Positions 25,728 through 34,103 of a stretch of DNA of 64,000 nucleotides are shown here, one piece after another (the stretch's first letter is position 1; each line of letters starts with the position of its first letter). Made by a program: the position numbers and the translations under genes. The stretch is from Mycolicibacterium brisbanense (GTDB taxonomy: Bacteria > Actinomycetota > Actinomycetes > Mycobacteriales > Mycobacteriaceae): NCBI RefSeq assembly GCF_001570425.1, contig NZ_BCSX01000028.1:124001-188000 (forward strand), read 5' to 3'. The notes beneath the pieces are model-generated. The model saw only the letters and a list, made by a program, of their open reading frames with translations, made no database searches and was not told the origin of the DNA.

Positions 25728-27144
25728 AATCCGCTTTCGAGCACGACTCTCCGACTTCGCCGTCGTGGGCGAGCACCGTGGGTCCGTCCAAGGTGGTGAA
25801 CCGGAATTCGGGCACCTGCAGTTCGTGGTAGAGCGGGCTGCGTACGAGCCGGCCCAGGGCGATGGCCGTGGCGATCCGCAGACCGCTGAATCGCCTGCCG
25901 CTCTCCAAGATCCGCACATCGAGCAGCCCGTCGTCCATGCGCGGGCGTACGGACGGCGCGAACCCTGACGGCAGGTACGTCGAATTGCCAAGGAAGAACA
26001 GTGAAGTCTGCAACGTCTTGTCGTCGTAGGCGATGCGGACCGACCGGTCGCGGCGCAACGTCAGATACGCCGCGTACGCCCCGGCCAGGCGCTTGCCGAT
26101 CTTGCCTTCGAGCTTCTCGCGCACTCGGACGTAGTTCGGATACGCACCGATGCTCGCGGTGTTGATCACCGTCTTGTCGTCGTTGAGGCGAACCAGATCC
26201 ACATACGCCGCGCTGCCCTCGCGGATGGCGTCGACCGTCTGTTCGACCGTGTCACACCCGATGTCCCTCGCGAAGTGGTTGAACGTGCCGCCGGGGAAGA
26301 CCGCCAGCGGAACCCCCGCGTCGAATGCCACTCCGGCAGCGCAGGCGACGGTGCCGTCGCCGCCACCGACCGCGAGCACCTCGCTGCGGGCCGCCGCGTC
26401 GCGCATCACCTGCACGACATCGTCGTCTCCACCGAGTTCGACGATCTCGATGTGCGGCAACCTCTTTCGCGCCTCATCGATCACGCGGCCGCCGGTGCCC
26501 TCGCCGGAGTCGGGGTTGATCACCAGCACCACGCCGTCACCGTCCGGCCGCGGGTCGGTGTGGTAGCGCAGCGGGTCGGCCGTCGGGACCGCCGAGGTGG
26601 GGATGGTGGGCACCACCCTGGCGCCCAGAATGGCGATGCCGGCCCCGATGCCGAATCCGGCGAAGACGTCTCCGGGATAGTGCGCGCCGGTGGCCACGCG
26701 CGACAGCCCGACCAGACCTGCGAGCAGCGCCAGCGCGAGACCCACGGGTGGGCTCTCCAGGCCGACGCCCACCGCGAAGGCCGCGGCGCTCGCAGAGTGG
26801 CCCGATGGCAGGGAATGCGAGGTGGGGACGCGCCGGGAGCGGCGCGCAAGGGGTATCAGGGCGCGGTCCGGCCGGGGCCGGTGCCACAGCCGTTTGGCGA
26901 TCTGGTTGGTCACCAGGCTGGTGACGGCCAGGCTGGCCACGCCCCGGACGCTGCCGCGACGCACCGACGAGCCGCCCACTGCGCCCAGCGCAGCCGCGAT
27001 GGCCAGCCACAGCTTCGAGTGGTCGGCGGCGTTGGTCAGCCGCGGCATGGCCTTGTCGAGCAGCGGGCTGGGGGATTCGGCGACAGCTTCGAACACCTCG
27101 CGGTCCAACGTGCCCAGGTCTCGGGCGATCTTTCGCACGTCCAT
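25681..27144 (-). CDS. PAP2 phosphatase / diacylglycerol kinase-like lipid kinase fusion
   Basis: This 487-residue protein joins two activities. Residues about 1-180 are a PAP2 domain (KRLWHRPRP, SLPSGHS, SRVATGAHYPGDVFAG). Residues about 200-487 are a DAGK/LCB5-type lipid kinase domain with VINPDSGEGTGG, the nucleotide loop GGGDGTV and FPGGTFNHFA. One chain could thus both remove and add phosphate on lipids, though the PAP2 half would face outward and the kinase half inward. ATG 27144 is preferred to the adjacent TTG. Motifs of both halves look intact. Its gene converges on another PAP2 gene with an overlap. Confidence 0.88.
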   Translation of the reverse strand: MDVRKIARDLGTLDREVFEAVAESPSPLLDKAMPRLTNAADHSKLWLAIAAALGAVGGSSVRRGSVRGVASLAVTSLVTNQIAKRLWHRPRPDRALIPLARRSRRVPTSHSLPSGHSASAAAFAVGVGLESPPVGLALALLAGLVGLSRVATGAHYPGDVFAGFGIGAGIAILGARVVPTIPTSAVPTADPLRYHTDPRPDGDGVVLVINPDSGEGTGGRVIDEARKRLPHIEIVELGGDDDVVQVMRDAAARSEVLAVGGGDGTVACAAGVAFDAGVPLAVFPGGTFNHFARDIGCDTVEQTVDAIREGSAAYVDLVRLNDDKTVINTASIGAYPNYVRVREKLEGKIGKRLAGAYAAYLTLRRDRSVRIAYDDKTLQTSLFFLGNSTYLPSGFAPSVRPRMDDGLLDVRILESGRRFSGLRIATAIALGRLVRSPLYHELQVPEFRFTTLDGPTVLAHDGEVGESCSKADFSVRYRALPVFRPLP

Positions 27145-27226
27145 CAACCCAACTTACCGACCGGCCGCGACCTGATCGTGTCCGAACCTTTACGGCGACG
27201 AGAGCGTTGCCAGCGACGATGGTTGG

Positions 27227-27880
27227 GTGCGACGACTGGGAGCCCTGCTGTGCGCCGCGGTGCTGGCTCTGGCGGGAGCGCCGGTGGCAGGCGCGGTCGA
27301 GCCGTGGTTCGGCAATTCGGTGGGTACCGCCACGCAGGTGATTTCCGTTGTCGGCGTTGGTGGTTCGAAGGCCATGATGGATGTCTATCAACGGGATGCC
27401 ACCGGTTGGCAGGCCGTTGCCGCGGGCATCCCGGCCAGCATCGGCGCCAACGGCATGGCTGCCGAAACCCACGACGGCAACATGGCCACGCCGATGGGGG
27501 TGTTCTCGCTTGACTTCGCGTTCGGCACTGCGCCCAATCCTGGCGGTGGGCTGCAGTACGTGCAGATCACCGACAACAACCACTGGTGGGACGGCGACGT
27601 CAAGAGCCCGACCTACAACACCATGCAGGTATGCCAGAAGGCGCAGTGCCCGTTCAACACCGACCCCGCCAGCGGTACCGAGAACCTGAACATCTCGGCC
27701 TACAAGCACGCCGTGGTGATGGGCGTCAACAAGGCTCGGATACCCGGCAACGGTGGTGCGTTCTTCATCCACACCACCGATGGCGGACCGACCGCGGGCT
27801 GTGTGGCGATCGACGATGCCAAGCTCGTGCAGATCATGCAGTGGCTGCGGCCCGGCGCGGTGATCGCCGTCGCCAAGTAG
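27227..27880 (+). CDS. Exported YkuD-fold protein (L,D-transpeptidase-like)
   Basis: This 217-residue exported protein has a clear signal peptide (about 1-22, ending AGA). The C-terminal part carries the YkuD catalytic arrangement: His182 in FFIHTTDGG and Cys192 in TAGCVAI. L,D-transpeptidases use this Cys to form 3-3 cross-links in mycobacterial peptidoglycan. The usual SHGC motif is changed to TAGC, and the protein is shorter than the classical Ldt enzymes because it has no Ig-like domain. It matches Rv0309 in order and size. GTG start. Confidence 0.82.
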   Translation: MRRLGALLCAAVLALAGAPVAGAVEPWFGNSVGTATQVISVVGVGGSKAMMDVYQRDATGWQAVAAGIPASIGANGMAAETHDGNMATPMGVFSLDFAFGTAPNPGGGLQYVQITDNNHWWDGDVKSPTYNTMQVCQKAQCPFNTDPASGTENLNISAYKHAVVMGVNKARIPGNGGAFFIHTTDGGPTAGCVAIDDAKLVQIMQWLRPGAVIAVAK

Positions 27881-27883
27881 GCG

Positions 27884-28342
27884 TCAAATATGCAGGGCGG
27901 TACCGGGTTTGAGGTTGAAGTTCAAGCCCTCCAGTGACATCGTGGCGTCGTAGGTGCGGTCATATCCGGTGCCGCTGATCTTCCAGCCGTCACTCGTGCG
28001 GCGATAGGTGTCGTGATAGAACGCCGCGCCGATGAGCATGAAGTTGAAGGCCGGTGCGATCACCCGGTCCTGCAGGTACCACGTCGCCGTGGCCTGGTCA
28101 CCGGTGACGGTGATCTCGGGGTGCGAGACGTGATGCTCGGTGATGGTCTCGGGTCCCAGTGACTGCCGCATGTAGTCCACCAGGGCGTCGCGGTCGGTGA
28201 AATGCAGCGACTCGCCGAGCGACTGCCCGTAGTCGGCGACGACGTCCTCGGTGAGGGTGTCGGCGAATTCTTCCCAGTTCTTGGTGTCCAACGCGCGCAG
28301 ATAGCGGTATTTGACCTGCTTGACGTCGTCGATGTCGCTCAT
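27884..28342 (-). CDS. SnoaL-like / NTF2-fold protein
   Basis: This 152-residue protein has the cone-shaped SnoaL/NTF2 pattern: an N-terminal helical YRYLRALDTKNWEEFADTL, then beta-strands ending in GWKISGTGYDRTY. Family members are polyketide cyclases, hydroxysteroid-isomerase-like enzymes or ring-hydroxylase small subunits, and the activity here is unknown. ATG 28342 (MSDIDDV) is used. It converges on the YkuD gene with only 3 bases between stops. It corresponds in order and size to Rv0310c. Confidence 0.78.
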   Translation of the reverse strand: MSDIDDVKQVKYRYLRALDTKNWEEFADTLTEDVVADYGQSLGESLHFTDRDALVDYMRQSLGPETITEHHVSHPEITVTGDQATATWYLQDRVIAPAFNFMLIGAAFYHDTYRRTSDGWKISGTGYDRTYDATMSLEGLNFNLKPGTALHI

Positions 28343-28575
28343 GCCCGCCATTGCAGCACAATCGCCGGGGCGGGTACAGAGTGCGCCTGCGACGGCATTG
28401 TTAGGGTCGTGATGGCGCGGCGCGCGGGGGCTATGCGGTACGTGGGCATCGGTATAGAGCGCGCTGTGAATGGCATGTGGAGTCCAAAAGTGCGATGGCG
28501 GAACGTGTTCGATTCGATTACGAAAGTGTGTCAGGGGTCTGAGTGCGTGCCGAACCGACTACTGTGATTCCCGTT

Positions 28576-30453
28576 ATGAGCGACCCGCTTGGGTTGTCGA
28601 TCGGGACCACCAACCTGGTTGCGGCGCGCGTCGGCAATCAACCTCTGATACGGCGATCGGTATTGACCTTGTCGGCAGACCGCACGCCGCAGGTCGGCGC
28701 GCCTGCCGACGGGCACGGCGTGACATTGGCCGGGTTCGTCGAACGGGTCGGTGACCCGGTCCCTCTGGTCGCTCCCGACGGAGCGTCGTACCTGGCCGAC
28801 GCCCTGCTGGTCGAGGCGCTCGATGCGATGGTCGACGCCGCGGGCGGCCCGTCGCCGCAGCTGGCGATCGCGGTTCCCGCCCACTGGGGCGCTCCGACGC
28901 TGCGCGCGTTGCGCAGCGCCATGCGGACCAATCCGAATCTCTCCCACGACGGGATGCCCGCGCGGCTGGTCTCCGATGCCGTGGCGTCGCTGACGGCGCT
29001 GCGGGCCAACCCGGGCCTGCCGCTCAGCGGTGTGGTGGCGCTGCTCGATTTCGGTGGTGGCGGCACCAGCATCACGTTGGCCGACGCGGGAGCGTCCTTC
29101 GAACCGATCGACGAGACCACCCGGTATGCCGACTTCTCGGGCGACCAGATCGACCAGGCGCTGCTGACCCATGTGCTCGACGGCGTCGCGCAGGCCGGTG
29201 GTATCGAGCCCGCCGGCACCACGGCGGTGGGGTCGTTGGCCCGACTGCGCGAGGAGTGCAGACAGGCCAAGGAGCGGTTGTCCGCGGAGACGGCGACCGA
29301 CCTCATGGTCGAGCTCCCGGGATATTCGGCGACGGTTCGGGTGACCCGTGCCGAGCTCGAGACGCTGATGCGGCAGCCACTGGCCGGTGCGTTGACCGCC
29401 CTGGAAACCGCCTTGGAGCGCAACGGGATTGGCTGGCCTGCGGTGGCCGCTGTGGTCACTATCGGCGGCGGCGCGAACATTCCGCTTGTCACCCAACAAC
29501 TTTCGGAACATTCGCAAGCTCAGGTGGTGACCACGCCGCAGCCCGCACTGGACGCCGCGATCGGTGGCGCACTCGCCGCGGCATATTCGGCCGAGGCCGA
29601 GGTGCAGACCGGGGTGGCGCCGACCCTGGAAGCCACCGCTGCGACCCCGATCCCCGACATGACGCCCCAGGAACCGGATTCGTCGACGTTCCGGGCGCTG
29701 GCCTGGTCTCAGGACGACACCGACGACGACGTGGTGCCATACACCGGGCCGGATCTGGACTCCTTCGGAACCCACACCGCCGCCCGCCCCACCGTGCACT
29801 ATGTGCCGCGGACCGGTCCGATCGAAGAGCCCCGCTCCGCGTGGCAGAAGCTGCCGGTGGCAGTGTTCGGCGTCGCCGCCGCGCTGGTGATCGTCGCGAT
29901 CGGCGGCGTCACCTACGCATTGACCAGTGCCACGGACACCGCGACGACATCTGTGGCGCCCCCGCCTCCACCACAACCCGTGACGCAGAAGCAGGCGGCG
30001 CCGGTAGAGCCGCCCCCGCCGTCGGCGGCACCGCCGCCCCCGCCGGTCACCGAGGCGGCCCCGCCGCCCGCGCCGGTCACCGAGGCGCCTCCACCCCCTC
30101 CGCCGCCGCAGACGGAGACACGGGTGGTGACTGTGACGTCGACACCGCCGCCACCACCACCGACGCACACGACCACCACGACGACCACGACCACTGAAAC
30201 GACGACGACCACGCCGCCGACCACGACCACCACGACACCGACGACGACCACCACCACGACGAATCCGATGACGACGACCTACATCACGGTGCCGTTTGTC
30301 CCGGTGCCGATTCCGATTCAGGTGCCGAACACGAGCCCGACCACCCAGCAGCCGCAATACCCGTATCAGCAGAATCCGTATCAGCAGAACCCGTACCAGC
30401 CGCAGTATCCCTATCAGCAGCAGAATCCGTACGGATCGCCCTATCAGCCCTAG
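28576..30453 (+). CDS. Membrane-anchored Hsp70/actin-fold protein with Pro/Thr-rich tail
   Basis: This 625-residue protein begins with an Hsp70-like nucleotide-binding domain (about 1-345). Visible parts are GLSIGTTNLVAARVG at the phosphate-1 loop, ALLDFGGGGTSITL at phosphate-2 and TIGGGANIPLVTQQL at the adenosine site. A linker follows, one membrane helix at about 426-448, then an outside region of Pro- and Thr-rich repeats ending in NPYQQ-like units. No Hsp70 substrate-binding domain is present. The topology resembles a signal-sensing or scaffolding protein at the cell envelope. It matches Rv0312 in order. ATG 28576 is preferred over the upstream GTG at 28543. The stop overlaps the convergent lacI-type gene by 4 bases. 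Confidence 0.84.
   Translation: MSDPLGLSIGTTNLVAARVGNQPLIRRSVLTLSADRTPQVGAPADGHGVTLAGFVERVGDPVPLVAPDGASYLADALLVEALDAMVDAAGGPSPQLAIAVPAHWGAPTLRALRSAMRTNPNLSHDGMPARLVSDAVASLTALRANPGLPLSGVVALLDFGGGGTSITLADAGASFEPIDETTRYADFSGDQIDQALLTHVLDGVAQAGGIEPAGTTAVGSLARLREECRQAKERLSAETATDLMVELPGYSATVRVTRAELETLMRQPLAGALTALETALERNGIGWPAVAAVVTIGGGANIPLVTQQLSEHSQAQVVTTPQPALDAAIGGALAAAYSAEAEVQTGVAPTLEATAATPIPDMTPQEPDSSTFRALAWSQDDTDDDVVPYTGPDLDSFGTHTAARPTVHYVPRTGPIEEPRSAWQKLPVAVFGVAAALVIVAIGGVTYALTSATDTATTSVAPPPPPQPVTQKQAAPVEPPPPSAAPPPPPVTEAAPPPAPVTEAPPPPPPPQTETRVVTVTSTPPPPPPTHTTTTTTTTTETTTTTPPTTTTTTPTTTTTTTNPMTTTYITVPFVPVPIPIQVPNTSPTTQQPQYPYQQNPYQQNPYQPQYPYQQQNPYGSPYQP
30160..30274 (+). repeat. Thr-codon (ACC/ACG) low-complexity tract
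   Basis: A run of threonine codons broken by Pro-Pro and Glu, inside the Hsp70-like gene. It gives a Thr-rich, possibly O-mannosylated extracellular linker. The near-trinucleotide repeat could vary in length between strains. Confidence 0.8.
30355..30450 (+). repeat. Tyr-Gln-Pro repeat tail (NPYQQ-type units)
   Basis: The last 31 residues of the Hsp70-like protein are imperfect repeats of Q-Y/N-P-Y-Q, encoded by similar but non-identical codons. Such tails occur on mycobacterial envelope proteins; their function is unknown. Confidence 0.75.
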
Positions 30454-31478
30454 CGGGTGGAGCCGCGGACGATGAGGCGGCCCTGCAGATCTCCGGTCGG
30501 TATCGGACGGTCCACGGCGTCAAGATGATTGGCGAGCCGCGTGACGGCGACGCGGGCCAGTAGTTCGGGTCCGAGGTCGATCGCGGTGATGGGTGGAGTG
30601 GCCGAGCGGGTGTGCTCGGAATCCGACCCGGCGATGAGTTGGACATCGTGCGGTACCCGCAGGCCACCCTCCGTGAGGGCGGTGAGCAGGCCGGCGGCGT
30701 GTCGCCCGGTGAGGCAGTAAACGGCATCGGGAAAGCTTGTGGCGCTGAACAATTCGCGATATGCGGCGGATCCGCCGGCAAGCCCTGCGGTTTCGGGTTG
30801 GTGGACGACGAGCGGGTCTTGCTCGCGTTGCGCTGTCCAGGACCGATAGGCCGCCTCGGCATCGATGTTCCAGGAGTTGCGGTCGGTTCCGGTGACCAGT
30901 GCGATGCGGCGGGCGCCGCTGCCCCGGAGGTGGTCGAGCACCTGCAGCGTCATCGGTGTGGTGCCGGTGTCGATCCAGCTGTCGTAGCCCGCGTTCTCCG
31001 GGTCGCGGCCCACGGTCAGGAATGGCATCCGTTCCTCGGTGAGCATGGCGACCAGAGGGTCGTTCTGTACCGGCTCGGTGATGAGGAATCCGTCGCAGGC
31101 CAGTGCGGCCGCCGGCGAGCTGTCCTGCGTCGGGTCGGAGACGAGCATGAGCCCGTAGCCCAGCTCCATGGCGGCCAACGCGGCCTGGCCGGCGAACCGG
31201 AGGAAGTAGTCGACGCCCTCGGGCAGGAACGAGTCGAGGGTCTCAAGCGGACGTAGGACAAGGGCGATCACACCGAGCCTGTTGTTGCGCAGGCCGCGGG
31301 CTACGGCGTCGGGGCGGTAACCCATTGCCCGGGCCACTTCGCGGACATGCTCGCGGGTGCCCGCGGCAACCACACCCTTGCCGCTGAACGTGTGGGACAC
31401 GGTCGTGGCGGACACGCCGGCGCGGCGTGCCACGTCATGGATGGTCGGCCGTACCCGTCGTTCTGCCACGACCGCCAC
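30450..31478 (-). CDS. LacI-family transcriptional regulator
   Basis: This 342-residue regulator has the N-terminal LacI helix-turn-helix (TIHDVARRAGVSATTVSHTF, about 12-31) and hinge helix GYRPDAVARGLR. The periplasmic-binding-protein-like effector domain fills the rest (LVTGTDRNSWN, LIAGSDSEHTR). It is divergent from the permease-amidase-amidohydrolase operon, and two identical palindromes of LacI-operator type lie between them, so it most likely represses that operon and itself. GTG 31478 is used; another in-frame GTG is 9 bases inside. The ligand is unknown but probably relates to the transported compound. Confidence 0.91.
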   Translation of the reverse strand: MAVVAERRVRPTIHDVARRAGVSATTVSHTFSGKGVVAAGTREHVREVARAMGYRPDAVARGLRNNRLGVIALVLRPLETLDSFLPEGVDYFLRFAGQAALAAMELGYGLMLVSDPTQDSSPAAALACDGFLITEPVQNDPLVAMLTEERMPFLTVGRDPENAGYDSWIDTGTTPMTLQVLDHLRGSGARRIALVTGTDRNSWNIDAEAAYRSWTAQREQDPLVVHQPETAGLAGGSAAYRELFSATSFPDAVYCLTGRHAAGLLTALTEGGLRVPHDVQLIAGSDSEHTRSATPPITAIDLGPELLARVAVTRLANHLDAVDRPIPTGDLQGRLIVRGSTR

Positions 31479-31501
31479 CGTAGCAAGGCGTCAACCAGGG
31501 A

Positions 31502-31513
31502 CAAATCGATTTG
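31502..31513. promoter_or_regulatory. Predicted LacI-type operator 1
   Basis: Perfect 12-bp palindrome CAAATCGATTTG, 23 bases upstream of the regulator start. The central CG with A/T-rich arms is typical for LacI-family operators. Confidence 0.75.
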
Positions 31514-31536
31514 AGAAAATTCGCGGCCAGCATTGC

Positions 31537-31550
31537 CCAAATCGATTTGG
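31537..31550. promoter_or_regulatory. Predicted LacI-type operator 2
   Basis: Perfect 14-bp palindrome CCAAATCGATTTGG that contains the same 12-bp core as operator 1. The centres are 36 bp apart. It lies 49 bases before the permease start. Confidence 0.75.
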
Positions 31551-31599
31551 ATACGTAGCGTGACCGCCATCACGTTCCTCCCACCCTCACGGAGAGCCC

Positions 31600-33027
31600 A
31601 TGGCACCCACGACGGCTGAACCCGCCGCCCCCGGCCTTCTACCCGCCGCCGATCAGGCCGGTTGGGTGGAGAGCCACGGCATCGACTACATCCCCGAGGC
31701 CGAACGACACGGCCTCGCCCGCGAGCTGTTCGCGGTATGGGCCGCGCCCAACGTCGGCTATCTGGCCCTGGTGGTCGGCGGCACGCTCGTCCTGATGGGC
31801 CTGAGTCTGTGGCAGGCCCTGGCCGTCATCGTCGTCGGCAACCTGTTCTCCGTCCTCACCGGCATCGTGGCCGCCAGCGGCCCAGCCTCGGGCACCCCCA
31901 GCGAGGTCATCACCCGCGCGATGTTCGGGGTCCGGGGCAACCGCGTGAACATCCTGATCACGAGCTGGTTCATCAGCGTCTGCTACCTCGCACTGAACTG
32001 GGCGGCGGCCTCCTACACCGCCTTTCGGCTGGCCGAACGGTTCGGCATCGAGGTGAACCTCGCCGTCAAGATCGTGCTGATCCTGGCCATCGCCGGGATC
32101 ACTCTGGCCGTCAGTGTGTACGGCCACGCCACCATCGTGCGGCTGTACCAGCCGCTGGCGCTGGTGCTCACCGCCGTGTTCGTGGTCATGGCGGTGTTCG
32201 TGCTCAGCCGGGCGAATTGGGGCTATCAGCCCGCCGAGCCGTTGCACGGCATCGGATTGTGGGCGGTCGTCGCGGCCGGCCTGGCGATCGTCGCCTCGGC
32301 CCCGCTGTCCTACACCAACAGTGCCGATTTCGCCCGCTACCTGCCGTCGGCCACCTCGCCGGTGGCGGTGGCGGGCTGGACCACCCTGGGTGCATTCGTG
32401 CCCAGTGTGCTGACCACCGGGCTCGGTGCGCTGGCCGCGACCGCGTTGAACATGGCCGACCCGGAGAGCGCGCTGGAGGGCGTGCTGCCGTCCTGGTTCA
32501 TCCCCGTCTTCCTGATCGCGGTCATCGTCGGCACCATGGCCAACAACGCCATGACCGCCTACAGCTCGGGTCTGGCGCTGCAGGCCGTCGGGCTGCGGCT
32601 GCGTCGTTCGCGCAGCGTCCTGCTCGACGGGTCCATCGGCGCGGCCATGACGATGTATGCGCTGCTGGTATCGAACTTCCTTGACACCGTGAGCAATATG
32701 ATGCAACTCGTGGTCACAGTGATGGGGCCGGTGATGGCCGTCTACGTCGCCGACGTGCTATGGCGGCGCAACGATTACGACGGGCCGGGGCTCAGCGATC
32801 AGACGCCGGCCAGCCCGTACTGGTACACCGCAGGGGTCAACCGGGCCGGCGCCATCGCCGTGCTGGTCGGGATCGCTCTGAGCCTGTTGTGCGTGGCCGC
32901 CGAGGTGTACACCGGGCCGATCGCGAAAGCCATTGACGGGGTGGACCTCTCCCTTCCCGTCGGCCTGCTGGTACCCGCTGTGCTGTACGTCGTCCTGATG
33001 GGCCGCCGCAAGCAGGTGTCCCGATGA
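31600..33027 (+). CDS. NCS1-family nucleobase/cytosine-type permease
   Basis: This 475-residue protein has about twelve membrane segments and the nucleobase:cation symporter-1 pattern. The N-terminal HGIDYIPEAERHG leads into FAVWAAPNVGYLALVVGG, and a GIVAASGPASGTPSEVITRAMFG-like first loop follows. It probably imports a nucleobase, hydantoin, allantoin or related small amide together with a cation. It is the first gene of an operon whose next members are an Ntn-type amidase and an amidohydrolase; its stop overlaps the following start by 4 bases. Regulated in all likelihood by the divergent LacI protein. Confidence 0.89.
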   Translation: MAPTTAEPAAPGLLPAADQAGWVESHGIDYIPEAERHGLARELFAVWAAPNVGYLALVVGGTLVLMGLSLWQALAVIVVGNLFSVLTGIVAASGPASGTPSEVITRAMFGVRGNRVNILITSWFISVCYLALNWAAASYTAFRLAERFGIEVNLAVKIVLILAIAGITLAVSVYGHATIVRLYQPLALVLTAVFVVMAVFVLSRANWGYQPAEPLHGIGLWAVVAAGLAIVASAPLSYTNSADFARYLPSATSPVAVAGWTTLGAFVPSVLTTGLGALAATALNMADPESALEGVLPSWFIPVFLIAVIVGTMANNAMTAYSSGLALQAVGLRLRRSRSVLLDGSIGAAMTMYALLVSNFLDTVSNMMQLVVTVMGPVMAVYVADVLWRRNDYDGPGLSDQTPASPYWYTAGVNRAGAIAVLVGIALSLLCVAAEVYTGPIAKAIDGVDLSLPVGLLVPAVLYVVLMGRRKQVSR

Positions 33028-34103
33028 CGACTCGTGCGACCGTCGTCGTCGGCGCCGCAACACCGGCCGAACGCGGCCGGGCCCGCGGTCATGCCCTGCG
33101 CGCGGAACTTCCCGCCGCGGTTGACCTGTACTTCGAACTGTTCCGCACCGTCGGAATCGATGACGGGACAGTGCGTTCCGATACGGCCCGCATCGCCGAC
33201 ATCATCACGGCGTGGGACCCGCGGTTCACCGAGGAAATCGCTGGCGTCGCCGACGGATCCGGGGTGGAGCTGTGGCGACTCATGGCCGTCAACGCCCGCA
33301 CCGAGATCCTGTCCCAGGCCCTCGGCAGCCGGCCGGGAGAATGTTCCACCATCGGACGCCTGCCCGCGTCGGGATCGCCGTTCGGTATCCAGACCTGGGA
33401 CTGGCACCAGGAGATGGACCCGTTCTGGCACCCGCAGACCGTCAGCGGCACCCCGTATTCGTATGTGGGCCTCACCGAGCACGGCATGCTCGGCAAGATC
33501 GGCGTCAACAGCGCCGGGCTCGGCTTGTTCTTCAACATCCTGGGCCACCGCGATGACGCGCCTGCCGGGGTACCGGTGCATGTACTGGCCGCGGCAGTGC
33601 TCGGGACCGCGGGCAGTGTGGCCGAGGCCCTGGACGTGCTGCGTTCGGCGCCGATCAGCACCTCCGGGGCCTTCACCCTGCTCGACACCGAGACGGCCGT
33701 GTGCGCCGAGCTCAGCCCCCACGGCGTCGCGGTGCTGCCACAGCGCGGCGGCTTCCTGCCCCACACCAACCACTTCCTCGATGCGCGCAATACGCCGTTC
33801 GAGAAGCCCGGACTCTACGACCCCGATTCGCAGGACCGGCTGCGGCTCATAGAGTCTCGGCTTCAGAGTTATCCGGTGCCGGTGCAGGCCGATGACCTCG
33901 TCCCGTTCCTGCACTCCGATCCCGGCCAGCCGCAACTGTGCTGCGTGCCGACGCCGGGCGCGGTGTTCGGCCAACGCTGGGCAACACTGGCCACCGTCCA
34001 GCTCGAACCCGAGCACCGCCGGGCCCGCATCCTGGCGGGTACGCCCCGGGAGGCCCGGGACGGGGCCTGGTACGTCCTATCCGCAGCGCAGGTGGCAGTG
34101 TGA
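33024..34103 (+). CDS. C45-family (acyl-coenzyme A:6-aminopenicillanate acyltransferase-like) Ntn hydrolase
   Basis: This 359-residue protein of the peptidase C45 type is an N-terminal-nucleophile hydrolase that matures by cleavage in front of a cysteine. The likely nucleophile is Cys107 in GECSTIGRL, followed by the family segments IQTWDWHQ and GKIGVNSAGLGLFFNIL and, near the C-terminus, FLPHTNHFLD. Such enzymes act on amide bonds of small acylated compounds. Between a permease and an amidohydrolase it probably performs one hydrolysis step in use of an imported amide. The start ATG overlaps the permease stop. Confidence 0.85.
   Translation: MTTRATVVVGAATPAERGRARGHALRAELPAAVDLYFELFRTVGIDDGTVRSDTARIADIITAWDPRFTEEIAGVADGSGVELWRLMAVNARTEILSQALGSRPGECSTIGRLPASGSPFGIQTWDWHQEMDPFWHPQTVSGTPYSYVGLTEHGMLGKIGVNSAGLGLFFNILGHRDDAPAGVPVHVLAAAVLGTAGSVAEALDVLRSAPISTSGAFTLLDTETAVCAELSPHGVAVLPQRGGFLPHTNHFLDARNTPFEKPGLYDPDSQDRLRLIESRLQSYPVPVQADDLVPFLHSDPGQPQLCCVPTPGAVFGQRWATLATVQLEPEHRRARILAGTPREARDGAWYVLSAAQVAV

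Noticed and set aside
29913..30257. Valine-rich frame on the minus strand opposite the Thr codons
   Set aside because: It is just the complement of ACC/ACG Thr codons in the Hsp70-like gene and has no start signal or homology.
28531..30357. Long arginine-rich frame on the minus strand opposite the Hsp70-like gene
   Set aside because: High-GC DNA gives long shadow frames. Composition is Arg/Gly-rich and the plus frame has clear ATPase motifs.
31639..32706. Long minus-strand frame opposite the NCS1 permease
   Set aside because: Gln/His/Arg-rich shadow of a membrane protein gene.
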